Below, piece after piece: positions 1-12,064 of a stretch of DNA of 64,000 bases (position 1 is the stretch's first letter; each line of letters begins with the position of its first letter). The stretch covers positions 15,180,973 through 15,244,972 of the forward strand of contig JASEVX010000003.1 of assembly GCA_031761405.1 (NCBI GenBank), read 5' to 3'. Source of the stretch: Serripes groenlandicus (lineage: Eukaryota; Mollusca; Bivalvia; Cardiida; Cardiidae). Position numbers and translations under genes: made by a program. Below the pieces are notes generated by a model. The model made no database searches and was not told where the DNA came from. It worked only from the letters and a program-made list of their open reading frames with translations.

Positions 1-23
1 CACTATTGTACAACACAACAGTT

Positions 24-284
24 GAGCCGTCCCACGAGAAAACGAACATGGTGGACACTTCGTAAAGTATGGACCCGGATCAGCATGAGCATGCCACGCA
101 GGTTTACCCGGACGGACACTTTTCGCCTCCTGTGGACTTTCTGTTTCAGAAATCGTTACTCTATACCTCTATCCCCCTAAGACGGAATGTGTCGGCCCAG
201 ATCAGTCTGCGCGGACTGCGCAGGCTGATCTGGATCGATACATTACGCAGAGGCTATAATGTTGGTTTTCTCACGGGACGGCTC
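24..284. mobile_element. MITE-G, full-length copy
   Basis: This is a non-autonomous DNA transposon. It begins GAGCCGTCCCACGAGAAAAC and ends with the inverse of that sequence, TTTTCTCACGGGACGGCTC. The 4-bp direct repeat AGTT lies immediately outside both ends. The interior carries GGATCAGCCT-type and TGCGCAGGCTGATC-type half-palindromes, so the element is largely self-complementary. It has no coding capacity; a short open frame across it is chance. About twenty relatives occur in the window. The superfamily is not assigned; a 4-bp duplication is known for Sola1-, Ginger- and Academ-like elements. Confidence 0.85.
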
Positions 285-592
285 AGTTTCATTTTGACAA
301 TTTATTGCATATATACACTCCTGTTTATATGTACCTAAATACATACATATATACAAGTTTGTACCCATCTGCATGCTGCCCATACGCAAGCAAGATACGA
401 GATGCAAAGCTGAATTAAATATAATGACACAAAGTAGGAAATATTAAACATAACAACAATTATGATTATACACTTTTTATGTCAAAATGTAATCATATTT
501 ATGATATCAAAGAATACGGTATTTAAAAAATACATTTCCTCGACTTTATATCAGAAGTACAGTAAACGCTATAAATATAAATCGGCCTATAG

Positions 593-888
593 ATTGATTG
601 ATTGATTGATTGGGGTTTAGCGCCGTTTTTAACAATTTTCAGTTATATCACGGCGGCCAGTTCACCTACTCATGCATTTCCTGGTTTTCTCACACCAGTA
701 CTCCACACAACAATCTTCCCAAGCAACTGGCTGCTTTTCCACATAGGTTTAGCACATTGGTGGAAGACGAATGACGCATGTCGCATTGACTTTTGTCAAT
801 CGTCGGAAAGAACGTTGGCCGAGCCGGGATTCGAACTCACAAACCCTGGATTGACAGCCCGCGTCGCTACCGACTGAGCTACCGGGGC
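593..888 (-). mobile_element. tRNA-derived SINE
   Basis: Read on the minus strand, the element starts with a tRNA-like head. The head has an A-box-like TAGCTCAGTCGGTAGCG and a B-box-like GAGTTCGAATCCC. The body ends in a conserved 3' domain (CCGTGATATAACTGAAAA, then CGGCGCTAAACCCC) and an AATC-repeat tail. The two boxes form an internal RNA polymerase III promoter. The 3' domain recurs in almost every SINE of the window. It resembles tails I recall from molluscan V- or Meta-type SINE families; that assignment is from memory and unverified. Confidence 0.8.
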
Positions 889-890
889 TC

Positions 891-1859
891 GACAAATCGG
901 CCTATAAGGTGTGTCTAATGCTAAAACGTTTAGAAAGCAAATAATATCTGATATTAACAATATCAACCCTTTCCCTGATACCGACGACTTTTGACTGTTT
1001 ACGCCTCTGTAGCAGTCGACTTATGTCATATATTAATCATATGTTATTTCGTGTTATCTTATTTGTTCCTTTTGCAGACGACTCGAAGGACATTGTATTC
1101 GGTATTCAGTTTGAACTAAAAGATAAATATAGAAATATAACACCCATTCAGACCAATCTGAATTCGTCCGAAACAAAAAGACAAGTTTGTCATTATATGC
1201 TCTTATACATGCAATGCAAAATTGTAATTATATATATATATATATATTTTAATTTTAATATAGCTCTTGAATAATGATAACAAACAAAGGAAATGTATAC
1301 ATATTAAATTTCTTTTCATGATTGAAAAAAATATACCATTATGCCAACCTATTGGTGAAGATATTAGTGTCAAAACATTGATGAATATTTATTGGAGTTA
1401 TTGTTTTAATAAAATAAAAGGAACCCCACGTCAGTCCTCATTCTGTCAATGTTTGTAGAAATTTGTTTTGGATTTTGTTAAACAGATTTACCACTACAAC
1501 TTTAATATAGCTTACATAACTCATTTTAAGTTATACAAATTTGATTCTCTTTTTCTGGTGATGTCTATTATTTGTAAGACCTTTCCGCAGCTCTTTCTGT
1601 AGGGACCAAACAGGCTATACACTATCAATATTTCAACGAGTATGCTAACAAGTTTTGAAACAGATTTAACATATCTTTTAAAACAGTAGTCAGTGGCGTA
1701 CCTGGATTAAAATCAAGTAAACGCACAGACACGCTCAGACAGATGCTAGTTAAAAACAGTTATTTGAAGACATTCGAGTTCTCGCTTAGTTTAAGAGGAT
1801 TATTTAGTAATTATGAAATCGGAGTTTAAACTATTTTGCCTAGATTTAGTTTAAACTTT
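891..1859. other. AT-rich stretch, no gene recognised
   Basis: This interval holds only short chance open frames and a short TA microsatellite near 1230-1248. No protein family, tRNA fold or repeat boundary was recognised. Confidence 0.5.
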
Positions 1860-1910
1860 AAAATGAATCGATGTATAATTAAGTAACTTAATTATACATC
1901 GTTTCATTTT
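1860..1910. repeat. 51-bp near-perfect palindrome
   Basis: The left arm (1860-1884) and right arm (1886-1910) are inverse copies of 25 bases with one mismatch. A single base separates them. The arms start AAAATGAA and meet at TTAAGT-A-ACTTAA. Such a sequence can extrude as a cruciform or form a hairpin transcript. It matches none of the window's repeat families. Confidence 0.9.
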
Positions 1911-2189
1911 TATGAACACGCTCGATGTCTGCTTCCAGTTGACTGATTCGTCTGGATTGCAAACATCCGTTGAAAGGATTGAAACATCGAAATATTGAAA
2001 AGTTGATAATATATTGAGGTAAAAGGAGAAATAGCTTGTTTTGAGGTAGTTTTCCCCTTTCAACAATGTTTTCGAAGTTATATATTGCTTACATAAGCTG
2101 TCGGAAGTCGTTTATATCAGGTAAAGAATTAACCCTCATCCTGCTGAGTTAATCATCCGTGATTTCAGATATGTTCTCGCCCAATGATA

Positions 2190-2454
2190 TATTGATTGAT
2201 TACATGGTTTTCAACCATTTTGCAGTCATATCACGGCGGCCACCTACTCATGCGTTTTCTGGCTTTCCCACACCATACTTTCCAAGCCACTGACTGGTTT
2301 TCCACATAGACTATAAGCCCTTTGGTGGAAAACGAATGACGTGAGTCACGGGGACTTTTGTCAAACGTCGAAAAGAATTTAGGACGAGCTGGAGTTCTAA
2401 CTCACAACCCCTATTTTGACAGCCCGCGTCACCACCGATTGAGCCACGGGGGCT
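2190..2454 (-). mobile_element. tRNA-derived SINE, diverged
   Basis: This copy has the same architecture as the SINE at 593-888, with a mutated B box. Flanking sequence CCAATGAT-T-A on the left and CCAATGATCTA on the right looks like a target duplication. Confidence 0.7.
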
Positions 2455-2455
2455 T

Positions 2456-3150
2456 GGCTCTCATCCAATGATCTACTAATTGAATATCAGGCGAAATAGA
2501 GCAAACAATGACTGGACGTTTATGTATAGACATATCTTGGTTTTCCATGTTGGTTAATGTGGTTTTAAATCGAACATTGAAGGATCGGAGCAACACGTTT
2601 CATCATAGGATACAGTGTGGTTTTAAATCGAAAATTGTAAGAAAGGAGCAATTCCGATGATAAAGCTCGACGATATTAAGTAGAGGTATGGTAAGAAGAC
2701 GCTTCAAATTCTTCCAGACCTAATATAGTCTTTTGAGAAAGCATACCAAATGGTTCGTAGTTCTGATACTGATTTTAGAACATGAATTATGCCCCTCATC
2801 TAGTGCTCTGATAGCGTGCAAGTGTTACTAGGTCTGATATGTTTGTTTTTAAAAAATGACATACTGCCATGTTTCACGTGTAATAACTTGTATTTTTAAT
2901 ATTTGTATTTGTGTAACTTGTAACGTGTTGCCACATGGTTCGTTGAATAAATAAACAAAACTATATATATAAAAAATGTACATGCATGTTGGCTTTCTTT
3001 CAGACGTAAATATGTGTATGAAACCTGTATCTAACGGCGGCAGTTTAATAACGACTTCAAAATGTATATCTATATGTCACATATATAACTCTTTCGATGA
3101 AACAGATAACGTTTACAAGTGTTTTGGGGAAATGATACATTGCTCAAAAC
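2456..3150. other. No gene recognised
   Basis: The interval is unique-looking AT-rich DNA. The motif GTGGTTTTAAATCGAA occurs twice (near 2560 and 2612) as a short direct repeat. No coding signal was recognised. Confidence 0.45.
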
Positions 3151-3154
3151 AGGA

Positions 3155-3352
3155 TTTCAGTCATATTACGCCGTTTCCTGTGTATATTATCAGTGCTGAT
3201 GTAAAGCTGATCCTCATCCGTCCGCAACAGTTAGCACCATGGAGAGAAATAACTACTACCACTTTCATGTATTTGGTATGACCCGACCGGGGCTTAATCA
3301 CTGGTCTACCGCTTTCGAGGCGGACATCATAACCATTACACCACCGAGGCGG
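3155..3352 (-). mobile_element. SINE with a second tRNA-like head type
   Basis: On the minus strand the head reads CCGCCTCGGTGGTGTAATGG and is followed by a degenerate B box. The body carries the ATTACGCCGTTT 3' domain in inverse. It belongs to a different head subtype from the copy at 593-888. Confidence 0.6.
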
Positions 3353-3577
3353 TTCTAACCAAACTGGACGAATTAAGTGGCAGGCTGATACTCATTATTC
3401 ATTCTTCATAGCCCTTACCCCCAAGTTAGCCTTCAGTCTTTATTGCATATTTGAACTTTTGAGTTGTACGATTTTTCTGACGCAGTGTACGCATTGGAGA
3501 ACGTGCGTATGCCTGGATACGCGCCTGGTAGTTTGATCAGGTTGTATTTAGCTCAACTAAGATCTTTTCTCAGGAAT

Positions 3578-3796
3578 TCGCCGTGGTCGAGTGGTTAGCG
3601 CCGAGCATTTGAAACGGGGCGTTCAGGCTTCGATCCCTATTCGCGGCAGGACGGTCATGGTGGAGTGCCCTTGTGCAAGGCTCAGTACTGGTTTTTTTAT
3701 CCAAGGATCATGAATAAGTGAACTTTCACCGTCATCTAACTGAAATAATGTTGAAAACGGAGTCAAACCCCAATGAATAAATACATAAATAAATAA
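3578..3796 (+). mobile_element. tRNA-derived SINE, Ser/Leu-like head
   Basis: The head reads CGCCGTGGTCGAGTGGTTAG with B box CTTCGATCCC. The body contains GGTCATGGTGGAGTGCCC. The 3' domain ACTGAAATAATGTTGAAAAC is followed by an AATAAATAC-like tail. Confidence 0.8.
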
Positions 3797-4045
3797 TAAG
3801 TTATTTTCGGAGTGTAGATATAGATGAGCAATTTAAAGGCCGCGGTGACCCTGTTTCACCATCTTCTTAGAGCAATAACTCAATAAGAGCAGACCAATTC
3901 TACAGCATTTATTGAGTTTTTGCCCTTAGCAAACTGATCATACTTTATCAGTTATGTGGCAACAACTTCTGTAACATACATGGTTGACAACTATACGTCC
4001 TTGCCATAATTAACCCTTTACCTCAGGAAATGTCTTTAAACACAT

Positions 4046-4213
4046 GGGCGACCAATGTAGATCCAATTCAGCCCGCAAATCCATGCAGTCTGCTCAGAAT
4101 ATACACTGTTCGCTTCAATGTCAGCAATATCCGAATTAATCAAAAAGTGAAGAATGTAGATCCTGATCAGACCGCACGGATGTGAATACTGATCTGGATC
4201 TATACTGGTCGTC
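4046..4213. mobile_element. Fold-back element, unclassified
   Basis: Imperfect inverted ends, GCGACCAATGTAGATCC and GGATCTATACTGGTCG, enclose a palindromic interior containing CTGATCAGACCG. This suggests a small MITE of a third type. No clear target duplication was read. Confidence 0.45.
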
Positions 4214-5810
4214 CATCGGATTTTATGTATTTATGGAACATACCCCAGGAAGTTTTTCAGAATATTAGATTGTTATACATCATCTGAGCCACACCATGCA
4301 AAAAAAGTCTTCATGAAGATGATGTCATAACTTATTTGTGTTCTTTATTTCCTCCATATTAATGAAGAATATATAATATGTATGTACTTCAAACAAAAAT
4401 AGAAGTGATAAAGTGTGCAATATTGATCAGCCTAGGTGGTTCGATATCTTAAAACATTGGGTGGAACATGCTCTTCATATATGTGACACATGTCATGCTT
4501 GTATCCGATATAGCGCAATCTTGCCAACGAGTCAGCCAAACTATGTGTATGTGTATCGCTGATTATGAATGCTGTAAATATAGAATGAGTGTAGTGGAAC
4601 AGAATTATTCTATTCTGTTCTACGGAACAAATGTCTATACGGCTATTGGGACACAATGTGTTGTAAAATTCAGCGATTTGAGGACAAAGAAATCGGTGAG
4701 AACGATTTCGCTGAAATTAGCAACACTGATAGACCACAATGCGATCTAGGTCTGGGCGGTTTCGTTATATCTGGGAAAAATCTAGTTTTAGATTTTTTTT
4801 AAGGTTAAAACCCGAAAAATCGACATTTTGACTACATATTTCTGTAGATCTCGTACCAGAAAATAACGGAATCAGCTAGAGACCTGAAATTTAAACTGAA
4901 ACTTGTCAAAGATCCAGTGCAAACAACGGTGTTTTTAAATTTCTCATACATTTAGTTTTGATAGTTGGAGAATGCTTTTAATAGGGGCTCTTGAATCAAA
5001 TATTTTCACGTGACCAAATACTTGGAAAGTGACGTCACGTTCAGCACTTCAGCGGTATGACGTCATAACGTTATCGCTTTGGCGCCAAAACCAATAGTAT
5101 GGTGTGTTTATCTTTTAGACTTGCGGAAAGAATTTTGGTGTTGCCAAAAAACCTTGAGTGTCATCAATTGTTACGTTTTGAATCATGTAAGAATTGAAAT
5201 TACATATTCATAACATATATATTTAGTATTGCGTGTGGCCAGTTGGTAGTTCGGTATAATTCTGCTCCTCTTCACTCATTCTATCCCGCGAAACCCTTAA
5301 GGTGTCGCCTATCTAGTATAGAATGAGTGTAGTGGAACAGAATTATTCTATTCTGTTCTACGGAACAAATGTCTATACGGCTATTGGGACACAATGTGTT
5401 GTAAAATTCAGCGATTTGTGGACAAAGAAATCGGTGAGAACGATTTCGCTGAAATTAGCCACACTGATAGACCACAATGCGATCTAGGTCTGGGCGGTTT
5501 CGTTATATCTGGGAAAAATCTAGTTTTAGATATTTTTAAGGTTAAAACCCGAAAAATCGACATTTTGACTACATATTTCTGTAGATCTCGTACCAGCAAA
5601 TAACGGAATCAGCTAGAGACCTGAAATTTAAACTGAAACTTGTCAAAGATCCAGTGCAAACAACGGTGTTTTTAGATTTCTCATACATTTAGTTTTGATA
5701 GTTGGAGAATGCTTTTAATAGGGGCTCTTGAATCAAATATTTTCACGTGACCAAATACTTGGAAAGTGACGTCACGTTCAGCACTTCAGCGGTATGACGT
5801 CATAACGTTA

Positions 5811-5915
5811 CAGTGGTGCAGAGGTAGAGCGTCGGCCTCTCGTATCAAAGGTCCCTGGTTCGAGTCCCGTGATGAGCGGGTCCTTTTGAGATTTTAATGA
5901 TTTAATTTTGAGATA
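5811..5915 (+). mobile_element. Truncated SINE in array unit 2
   Basis: The tRNA-like head CAGTGGTGCAGAGGTAGAGC with B box GGTTCGAGTCC is present. The body is cut after CGGGTCCTTTTGAG and joins ATTTTAATGATTTAATTTTG. Confidence 0.8.
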
Positions 5916-6398
5916 ATATAGAATGAGTGTAGTGGAACAGAATTATTCTATTCTGTTCTATGGAACAAATGTCTATACGGCTATTGGGACACAATGTGTT
6001 GTAAAATTCAGCGATTTGAGGACAGAGAAATCGGTGAGAACGATTTCGCTGAAATTCCCCACACTTATAGAACTCAATGTGATCTAGGTCTGGGCGTGTT
6101 CGTTATATCTGGGAAAAATCTAGTTTCAGAGATTTTTAAGGTTAAAACCCGAAAAATCGACATTTTGACTACATATTTCTGTAGATCTCGCACTAGCAAA
6201 AAACGGAATCAGCTAGAGACCTGAAATTCATACTGAAACTTGTCCGAGATCCGGTGCAAACAACGGTGTTTTTAGATTTCTCATACATTCAGTTTGGATT
6301 CTTGGAGAAAGCTTTCAATAGGGGTTCTTGATTTTAAAAAAATCTGTGGGCGTGACTAGGAAAGTGACGTCACGTCAGCGGTTGACGTCATAACGTTA

Positions 6399-6601
6399 CA
6401 GTGGTGCAGAGGTAGAGCGTCGGCCTCTCGTATCAAAGGTCCCTGGTTCGAGTCCCGTGATGAGCGGGTCCTTTTGAGCTTTTTCAACACAAAACGGCAC
6501 GAGTACTGGTTAAGTCTACAGGAAGCAGACATCGAGTGTGATTAATTTAAGCTTAAAGCTTGTTTCGCAATCGATGTAAAATAAATAAGTTTAAACTAAA
6601 C
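6399..6601 (+). mobile_element. Complete SINE in array unit 3
   Basis: Unit 1 reads CATAACGTTA-TCGC-TTTGGCGCC. Here CATAACGTTA is followed by a tRNA-like head, a body with GGAAGCAGACATCGAGTGTG and an AAATAAATAAG tail, then TTTGGCGCC. The SINE therefore interrupts the basic unit. Confidence 0.85.
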
Positions 6602-7306
6602 TTTGGCGCCAAATCGCGATAATAATGTTCTATTTATCTTTTAGACTTACGGAGATAATTTTGGTGTTGCAAAATACTAGTTTCATCAATTGTTACGTTT
6701 TGGATCATGTTAGAATCGAAATAATATATTCAGCATTGTGTGTGGTCGGTTGGTAGTTCGGATGCAATTCTGCTCCTCTCCACTCATTCTATCCCGCGAA
6801 ACCCTTAAGGTGTCGCCTTTCTAGTATAGAATGAGTGTAGTGGAACAGAATTATTCTATTCTGTTCTATGGAACAAATGTCTATACGGCTATTGGGACAC
6901 AATGTGTTGTAAAATTCAGCGATCTGGGGACAAAGAAATCGGTGAGAACGATTTCGCTGAAATTAGCCACACTGATAGACCACAATGCGATCTAGGTCTG
7001 GGCGGTTTCGTTATATCTGGGAAAAATCTAGTTTCAGAGATTTTTAAGGTTAAAACCCGAAAAATCGACATTTTGACTACATATTTCTGTAGATCTCGCA
7101 CTAGCAAAAAACGGAATCAGCTAGAGACCTGAAATTCATATTGAAACTTGTCCGAGATCCGGTGCAAACAACGGTGTTTTTAGATTTCTCATACATTCAG
7201 TTTGGATTCTTGGAGAAAGCTTTCAATAGGGGTTCTTGATTTTAAAAAAATCTGTGGGCGTGACTAGGAAAGTGACGTCACGTCAGCGGCTGACGTCATA
7301 ACGTTA

Positions 7307-7413
7307 CAGTGGTGCAGAGGTAGAGCGTCGGCCTCTCGTATCAAAGGTCCCTGGTTCGAGTCCCGTGATGAGCGGGTCCTTTTGAGATTTTAATGATTTA
7401 ATTTTGAGATAAT
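7307..7413 (+). mobile_element. Truncated SINE in array unit 4
   Basis: It has the same head and the same truncation joint as the unit 2 copy, so the deletion predates unit duplication. Confidence 0.8.
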
Positions 7414-8108
7414 AATGTTCTATTTATCTTTTAGACTTACCGTGATAATTTTGTTGTTGCAAAATACTAGTTTCATCAATTGTTACGTTTTGGATCATGT
7501 TAGAATCGAAATAATAGTATCAGCATTGTGTGTGGCCGGTTGGTAGTTCGGGTGCAATTCTGCTCCTCTCCACTCATTCTATCCTGCGAAACCCTTAAGG
7601 TGTCGCCTTTCTAGTATAGAATGAGTGTAGTGGAACAGAATTATTCTATTCTGTTCTACGGAACAAATGTCTATACGGCTATTGGGACACAATGTGTTGT
7701 AAAATTCAGCGATTTGAGGACAAAGAAATCGGTGAGAACGATTTCGCTGAAATTAGCCACACTGATAGACCACAATGCGATCTAGGTCTGGGCGGTTTCG
7801 TTATATCTGGGAAAAATCTAGTTTTAGATATTTTTAAGGTTAAAACCCGAAAAATCGACATTTTGACTACATATTTCTGTAGATCTCGTACCAGCAAATA
7901 ACGGAATCAGCTAGAGACCTGAAATTTAAACTGAAACTTGTCAAAGATCCAGTGCAAACAACGGTGTTTTTAAATTTCTCATACATTTAGTTTTGATAGT
8001 TGGAGAATGCTTTTAATAGGGGCTCTTGAATCAAATATTTTCACGTGACCAAATACTTGGAAAGTGACGTCACGTTCAGCACTTCAGCGGTATGACGTCA
8101 TAACGTTA

Positions 8109-8309
8109 CAGTGGTGCAGAGGTAGAGCGTCGGCCTCTCGTATCAAAGGTCCCTGGTTCGAGTCCCGTGATGAGCGGGTCCTTTTGAGATTTTTTAACAC
8201 AAAAAGGCACGAGTACTGGTTAAGTCTCCAGGAAGCAGACATCGAGTGTGATTAATTTAAGCTTAAAGCTTGTTTCGCAATCGATGTAAAATAAATAAGT
8301 TTAAACTAA
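8109..8309 (+). mobile_element. Complete SINE in array unit 5
   Basis: This copy is nearly identical to the one in unit 3, with a few substitutions in the tail, and is followed by TTTGGCGCCAAATC. Confidence 0.85.
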
Positions 8310-9869
8310 ACTTTGGCGCCAAATCCCGATAATAATGTTCTATTTATCTTTTAGACTTACGGAGATAATTTTGGTGTTGCAAAATACTAGTTTCATCAAT
8401 TGTTACGTTTTGGATCATGTTAGAATCGAAATAATATATTCAGAATTGTGTGTGGTCTGTTGGTAGTTCGGATGCAATTCTGCTCCTCTCCACTCATTCT
8501 ATCCCGCGAAACCCTTAAGGTGTCGCCTTTCTAGTAGAAGATAGTTTATGAGTGTTTATTTATTATCCCTTTTATAAACGAGTTATGCCGCAAGCCTTGG
8601 CGAGCGTCATAATCAGCTTAGTTAATGAGTTCATTAAAAGTGATGATAAATATAGAATGAGTGTAGTGGAACAGAATTATTCTATTCTGTTCTACGGAAC
8701 AAATGTCTATACGGCTATTGGGACACAATGTGTTGTAAAATTCAGCGATTTGAGGACAAAGAAATCGGTGAGAACGATTTCGCTGAAATTAGCCACACTG
8801 ATAGACCACAATGCGATCTAGGTCTGGGCGGTTTCGTTATATCTGGGAAAAATCTAGTTTTAGATATTTTTAAGGTTAAAACCCGAAAAATCGACATTTT
8901 GACTACATATTTCTGTAGATCTCGTACCAGCAAATAACGGAATCAGCTAGAGACCTGAAATTTAAACTGAAACTTGTCAAAGATCCAGTGCAAACAACGG
9001 TGTTTTTAAATTTCTCATACATTTAGTTTTGATAGTTGGAGAATGCTTTTAATAGGGGCTCTTGAATCAAATATTTTCACGTGACCAAATACTTGGAAAG
9101 TGACGTCACGTTCAGCACTTCAGCGGTATGACGTCATAACGTTATCGCTTTGGCGCCAAAACTAATAGTATGGTGTGTTTATCTTTTAGACTTGCGGAAA
9201 TAATTTTGGTGTTGCCAAAAAACCTTGAGTGTCATCAATTGTTACGTTTTGAATCATGTAAGAATTGAAATTACATATTCATAACATATATATTTAGTAT
9301 TGCGTGTGGCCAGTTGGTAGTTCGGTATAATTCTGTTCCTCTTCACTCATTCTATCCCGCGAAACCCTTAAGGTGTCGCCTATCTAGTATAGAATGAGTG
9401 TAGTGGAACAGAATTATTCTATTCTGTTCTACGGAACAAATGTCTATACGGCTATTGGGACACAATGTGTTGTAAAATTCAGCGATTTGTGGACAAAGAA
9501 ATCGGTGAGAACGATTTCGCTGAAATTAGCCACACTGATAGACCACAATGCGATCTAGGTCTGGGCGGTTTCGTTATATCTGGGAAAAATCTAGTTTCAG
9601 AGATTTTTAAGGTTAAAACCCGAAAAATCGACATTTTGACTACATATTTCTGTAGATCTCGCACTAGCAAAAAACGGAATCAGCTAGAGACCTGAAATTC
9701 ATACTGAAACTTGTCCGAGATCCGGTGCAAACAACGGTGTTTTTAGATTTCTCATACATTCAGTTTGGATTCTTGGAGAAAGCTTTCAATAGGGGTTCTT
9801 GATTTTAAAAAAATCTGTGGGCGTGACTAGGAAAGTGACGTCACGTCAGCGGCTGACGTCATAACGTTA

Positions 9870-9976
9870 CAGTGGTGCAGAGGTAGAGCGTCGGCCTCTC
9901 GTATCAAAGGTCCCTGGTTCGAGTCCCGTGATGAGCGGGTCCTTTTGAGATTTTAATGATTTAATTTTGAGATAAT
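9870..9976 (+). mobile_element. Truncated SINE in array unit 7
   Basis: It shares the truncation joint of units 2 and 4. Confidence 0.8.
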
Positions 9977-11278
9977 AATGTTCTATTTATCTTTTAGACT
10001 TACGGAGATAATTTTGTTGTTGCAAAATACTGGTTTCATCAATTGTTACGTTTTGGATCATGTTAGAATCGAAATAATAGTATCAGCATTGTGTGTGGCC
10101 GGTTGGTAGTTCGGGTGCAATTCTGCTCCTCTCCACTCATTCTATCCTGCGAAACCCTTAAGGTGTCGCCTTTCTAGTATAGAATGAGTGTAGTGGAACA
10201 GAATTATTCTATTCTGTTCTACGGAACAAATGTCTATACGGCTATTGGGACACAATGTGTTGTAAAATTCAGCGATTTGTGGACAAAGAAATCGGTGAGA
10301 ACGATTTCGCTGAAATTAGCCACACTGATAGACCACAATGCGATCTAGGTCTGGGCGGTTTCGTTATATCTGGGAAAAATCTAGTTTCAGAGATTTTTAA
10401 GGTTAAAACCCGAAAAATCGACATTTTGACTACATATTTCTGTAGATCTCGCACTAGCAAAAAACGGATTCAGCTAGAGACCTGAAATTCATACTGAAAC
10501 TTGTCCAATATCGAGTACAAACAACGGTGTTTTTAGATTTCTCATACATTTAGTTTTGATAGTTGGAGAATGCTTTTAATAGGGGCTCTTGAATCAAATA
10601 TTTTCACGTGACAAAATACTTGGAAAGTGACGTCACGTTCAGCACTTCAGCGGTATGACGTCATAACGTTATCGCTTTGGCGCCAAAACCAATAGTATGA
10701 TGTGTTTATCTTTTAGACTTGCGGAAATAATTTTGGTGTTGCCAAAAAACCTTGAGTGTCATCAATTGTTACGTTTTGAATCATGTATAGAATGAGTGTA
10801 GTGGAACAGAATTATTCTATTCTGTTCTATGGAACAAATGTCTATACGGCTATTGGGACACAATGTGTTGTAAAATTCAGCGATCTGGGGACAAAGAAAT
10901 CGGTGAGAACGATTTCGCTGAAATTAGCCACACTTATAGAACTCAATGCGATCTAGGTCTGGGCGTGTTCGTTATATCTGGGAAAAAATCTAGTTTCAGA
11001 GATTTTTAAGGTTAAAACCCGAAAAATCGACATTTTGACTACATATTTCTGTAGATCTCGCACTACCAAAAAACGGAATCAGCTAGAGACCTGAAATTCA
11101 TACTGAAACTTGTCCGAGATTCGGTACAAACAACGGTGTTTTTAGATTTCTCATACATTCAGTTTGGATTCTTGGAGAAAGCTTTCAATAGGGGTTCTTG
11201 ATTTTAAAAAAATCCGTGGGCATGACTAGGAAAGTGACGTCACGTCAGCGGTTGACGTCATAACGTTACAGTGGTGCA

Positions 11279-11473
11279 GAGGTAGAGCGTCGGCCTCTCG
11301 TATCAAAGGTCCCTGGTTCGAGTCCCGTGATGAGCGGGTCCTTTTGAGATTTTTCAACACAAAACGGCACGAGTACTGGTTAAGTCTCCAGGAAGCAGAC
11401 ATCGAGTGTGATTAATTTAAGCTTAAAGCTTGTTTCGCAATCGATGTAAAATAAATAAGTTTAAACTAAACTT
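11279..11473 (+). mobile_element. Complete SINE in array unit 9
   Basis: This is the last array copy, followed by the TTTGGCGCCAAATC palindrome and a normal unit 3' end at 11696. Confidence 0.85.
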
Positions 11474-11817
11474 TGGCGCCAAATCCCGATAATAATGTTC
11501 TATTTATCTTTTAGACTTACGGAGATAATTTTGGTGTTGCAAAATACTAGTTTCATCAATTGTTACGTTTTGGATCATGTTAGAACCGAAATAATATATT
11601 CAGCATTGTGTGTGGTCGGTTGGTAGTTCGGATGCAATTCTGCTCCTCTCCACTCATTCTATCCCGCGAAACCCTTAAGGTGTCGCCTTTCTAGTAAACA
11701 CGAATGAGATATTCTTTTTTTATCACATAAAGAGGTGTATTTCGAAAAAATGTACTAAATGTTTACAATATATTTCTACTTGAAATCTACCGGTTTTGGC
11801 CTCAAAGTGAATACTTT

Positions 11818-11908
11818 ATGACGTCAAACCGCTGACGTGACGTCATGTTCATAGTTTGGTTTCCGCGTTATTACAAAGACTTGAGCTTAAGACTGGAAAC
11901 CAAACTAT
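11818..11908. repeat. Inverted CRE-like block and 14-bp inverted repeat
   Basis: ATGACGTCAAACCGCTGACG at 11819 is nearly the inverse of the paired TGACGTCA block found in array units. It is followed by ATAGTTTGGTTTCC (11851-11864) and its exact inverse (11895-11908) around a 30-base loop. Confidence 0.7.
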
Positions 11909-12064
11909 AGTAGTGTCAAATGAGTTGTGTGTATTGTCATATGATATTAATGTAATGGCATTTTGACACTCCCAGAGATGATTTATGTGATAATATGAGT
12001 TATACCCTTTCAAACCACAGGAACCAGTATCGTAGCCTGCTAAAAAAAAGTGTTTTTTCTCATT

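Larger units (their letters stand above)
4581..11696 (+). repeat. Tandem array of nine 0.6-0.9 kb units
   Basis: Units start with TAGAATGAGTGTAGTGGAAC at 4581, 5319, 5919, 6827, 7617, 8653, 9390, 10180 and 10788. Most end AAGGTGTCGCCTTTCTAGTA; 115 bp of foreign DNA (8537-8652) splits the array. The start carries a 9-bp stem (GAACAGAAT / ATTCTGTTC), and the inverse of the start (CCACTCATTCTA) recurs about 45 bp before the end. Four forms exist: a basic form of about 738 bp (units 1, 6), one with a full SINE of about 908-920 bp (3, 5, 9), one with a truncated SINE of about 790 bp (4, 7), and 3'-deleted units (2, 8). Each unit has two TGACGTCA palindromes, and six have TTTGGCGCCAAA. Open frames of 54-76 codons recur but match no family I know. 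The unit may be a TA-target DNA transposon amplified in tandem. Confidence 0.9.

Noticed and set aside
69..338. Recurrent frame with text like [20 protein letters not shown], also at 40696, 44545 and 52202
   Set aside because: It is the interior of MITE-G read in one frame; it recurs wherever the MITE does and has no independent conservation.
5811..11473. tRNA genes in the array and at SINE heads
   Set aside because: A and B boxes are present, but acceptor stems do not close as in a tRNA. All heads continue into SINE bodies.
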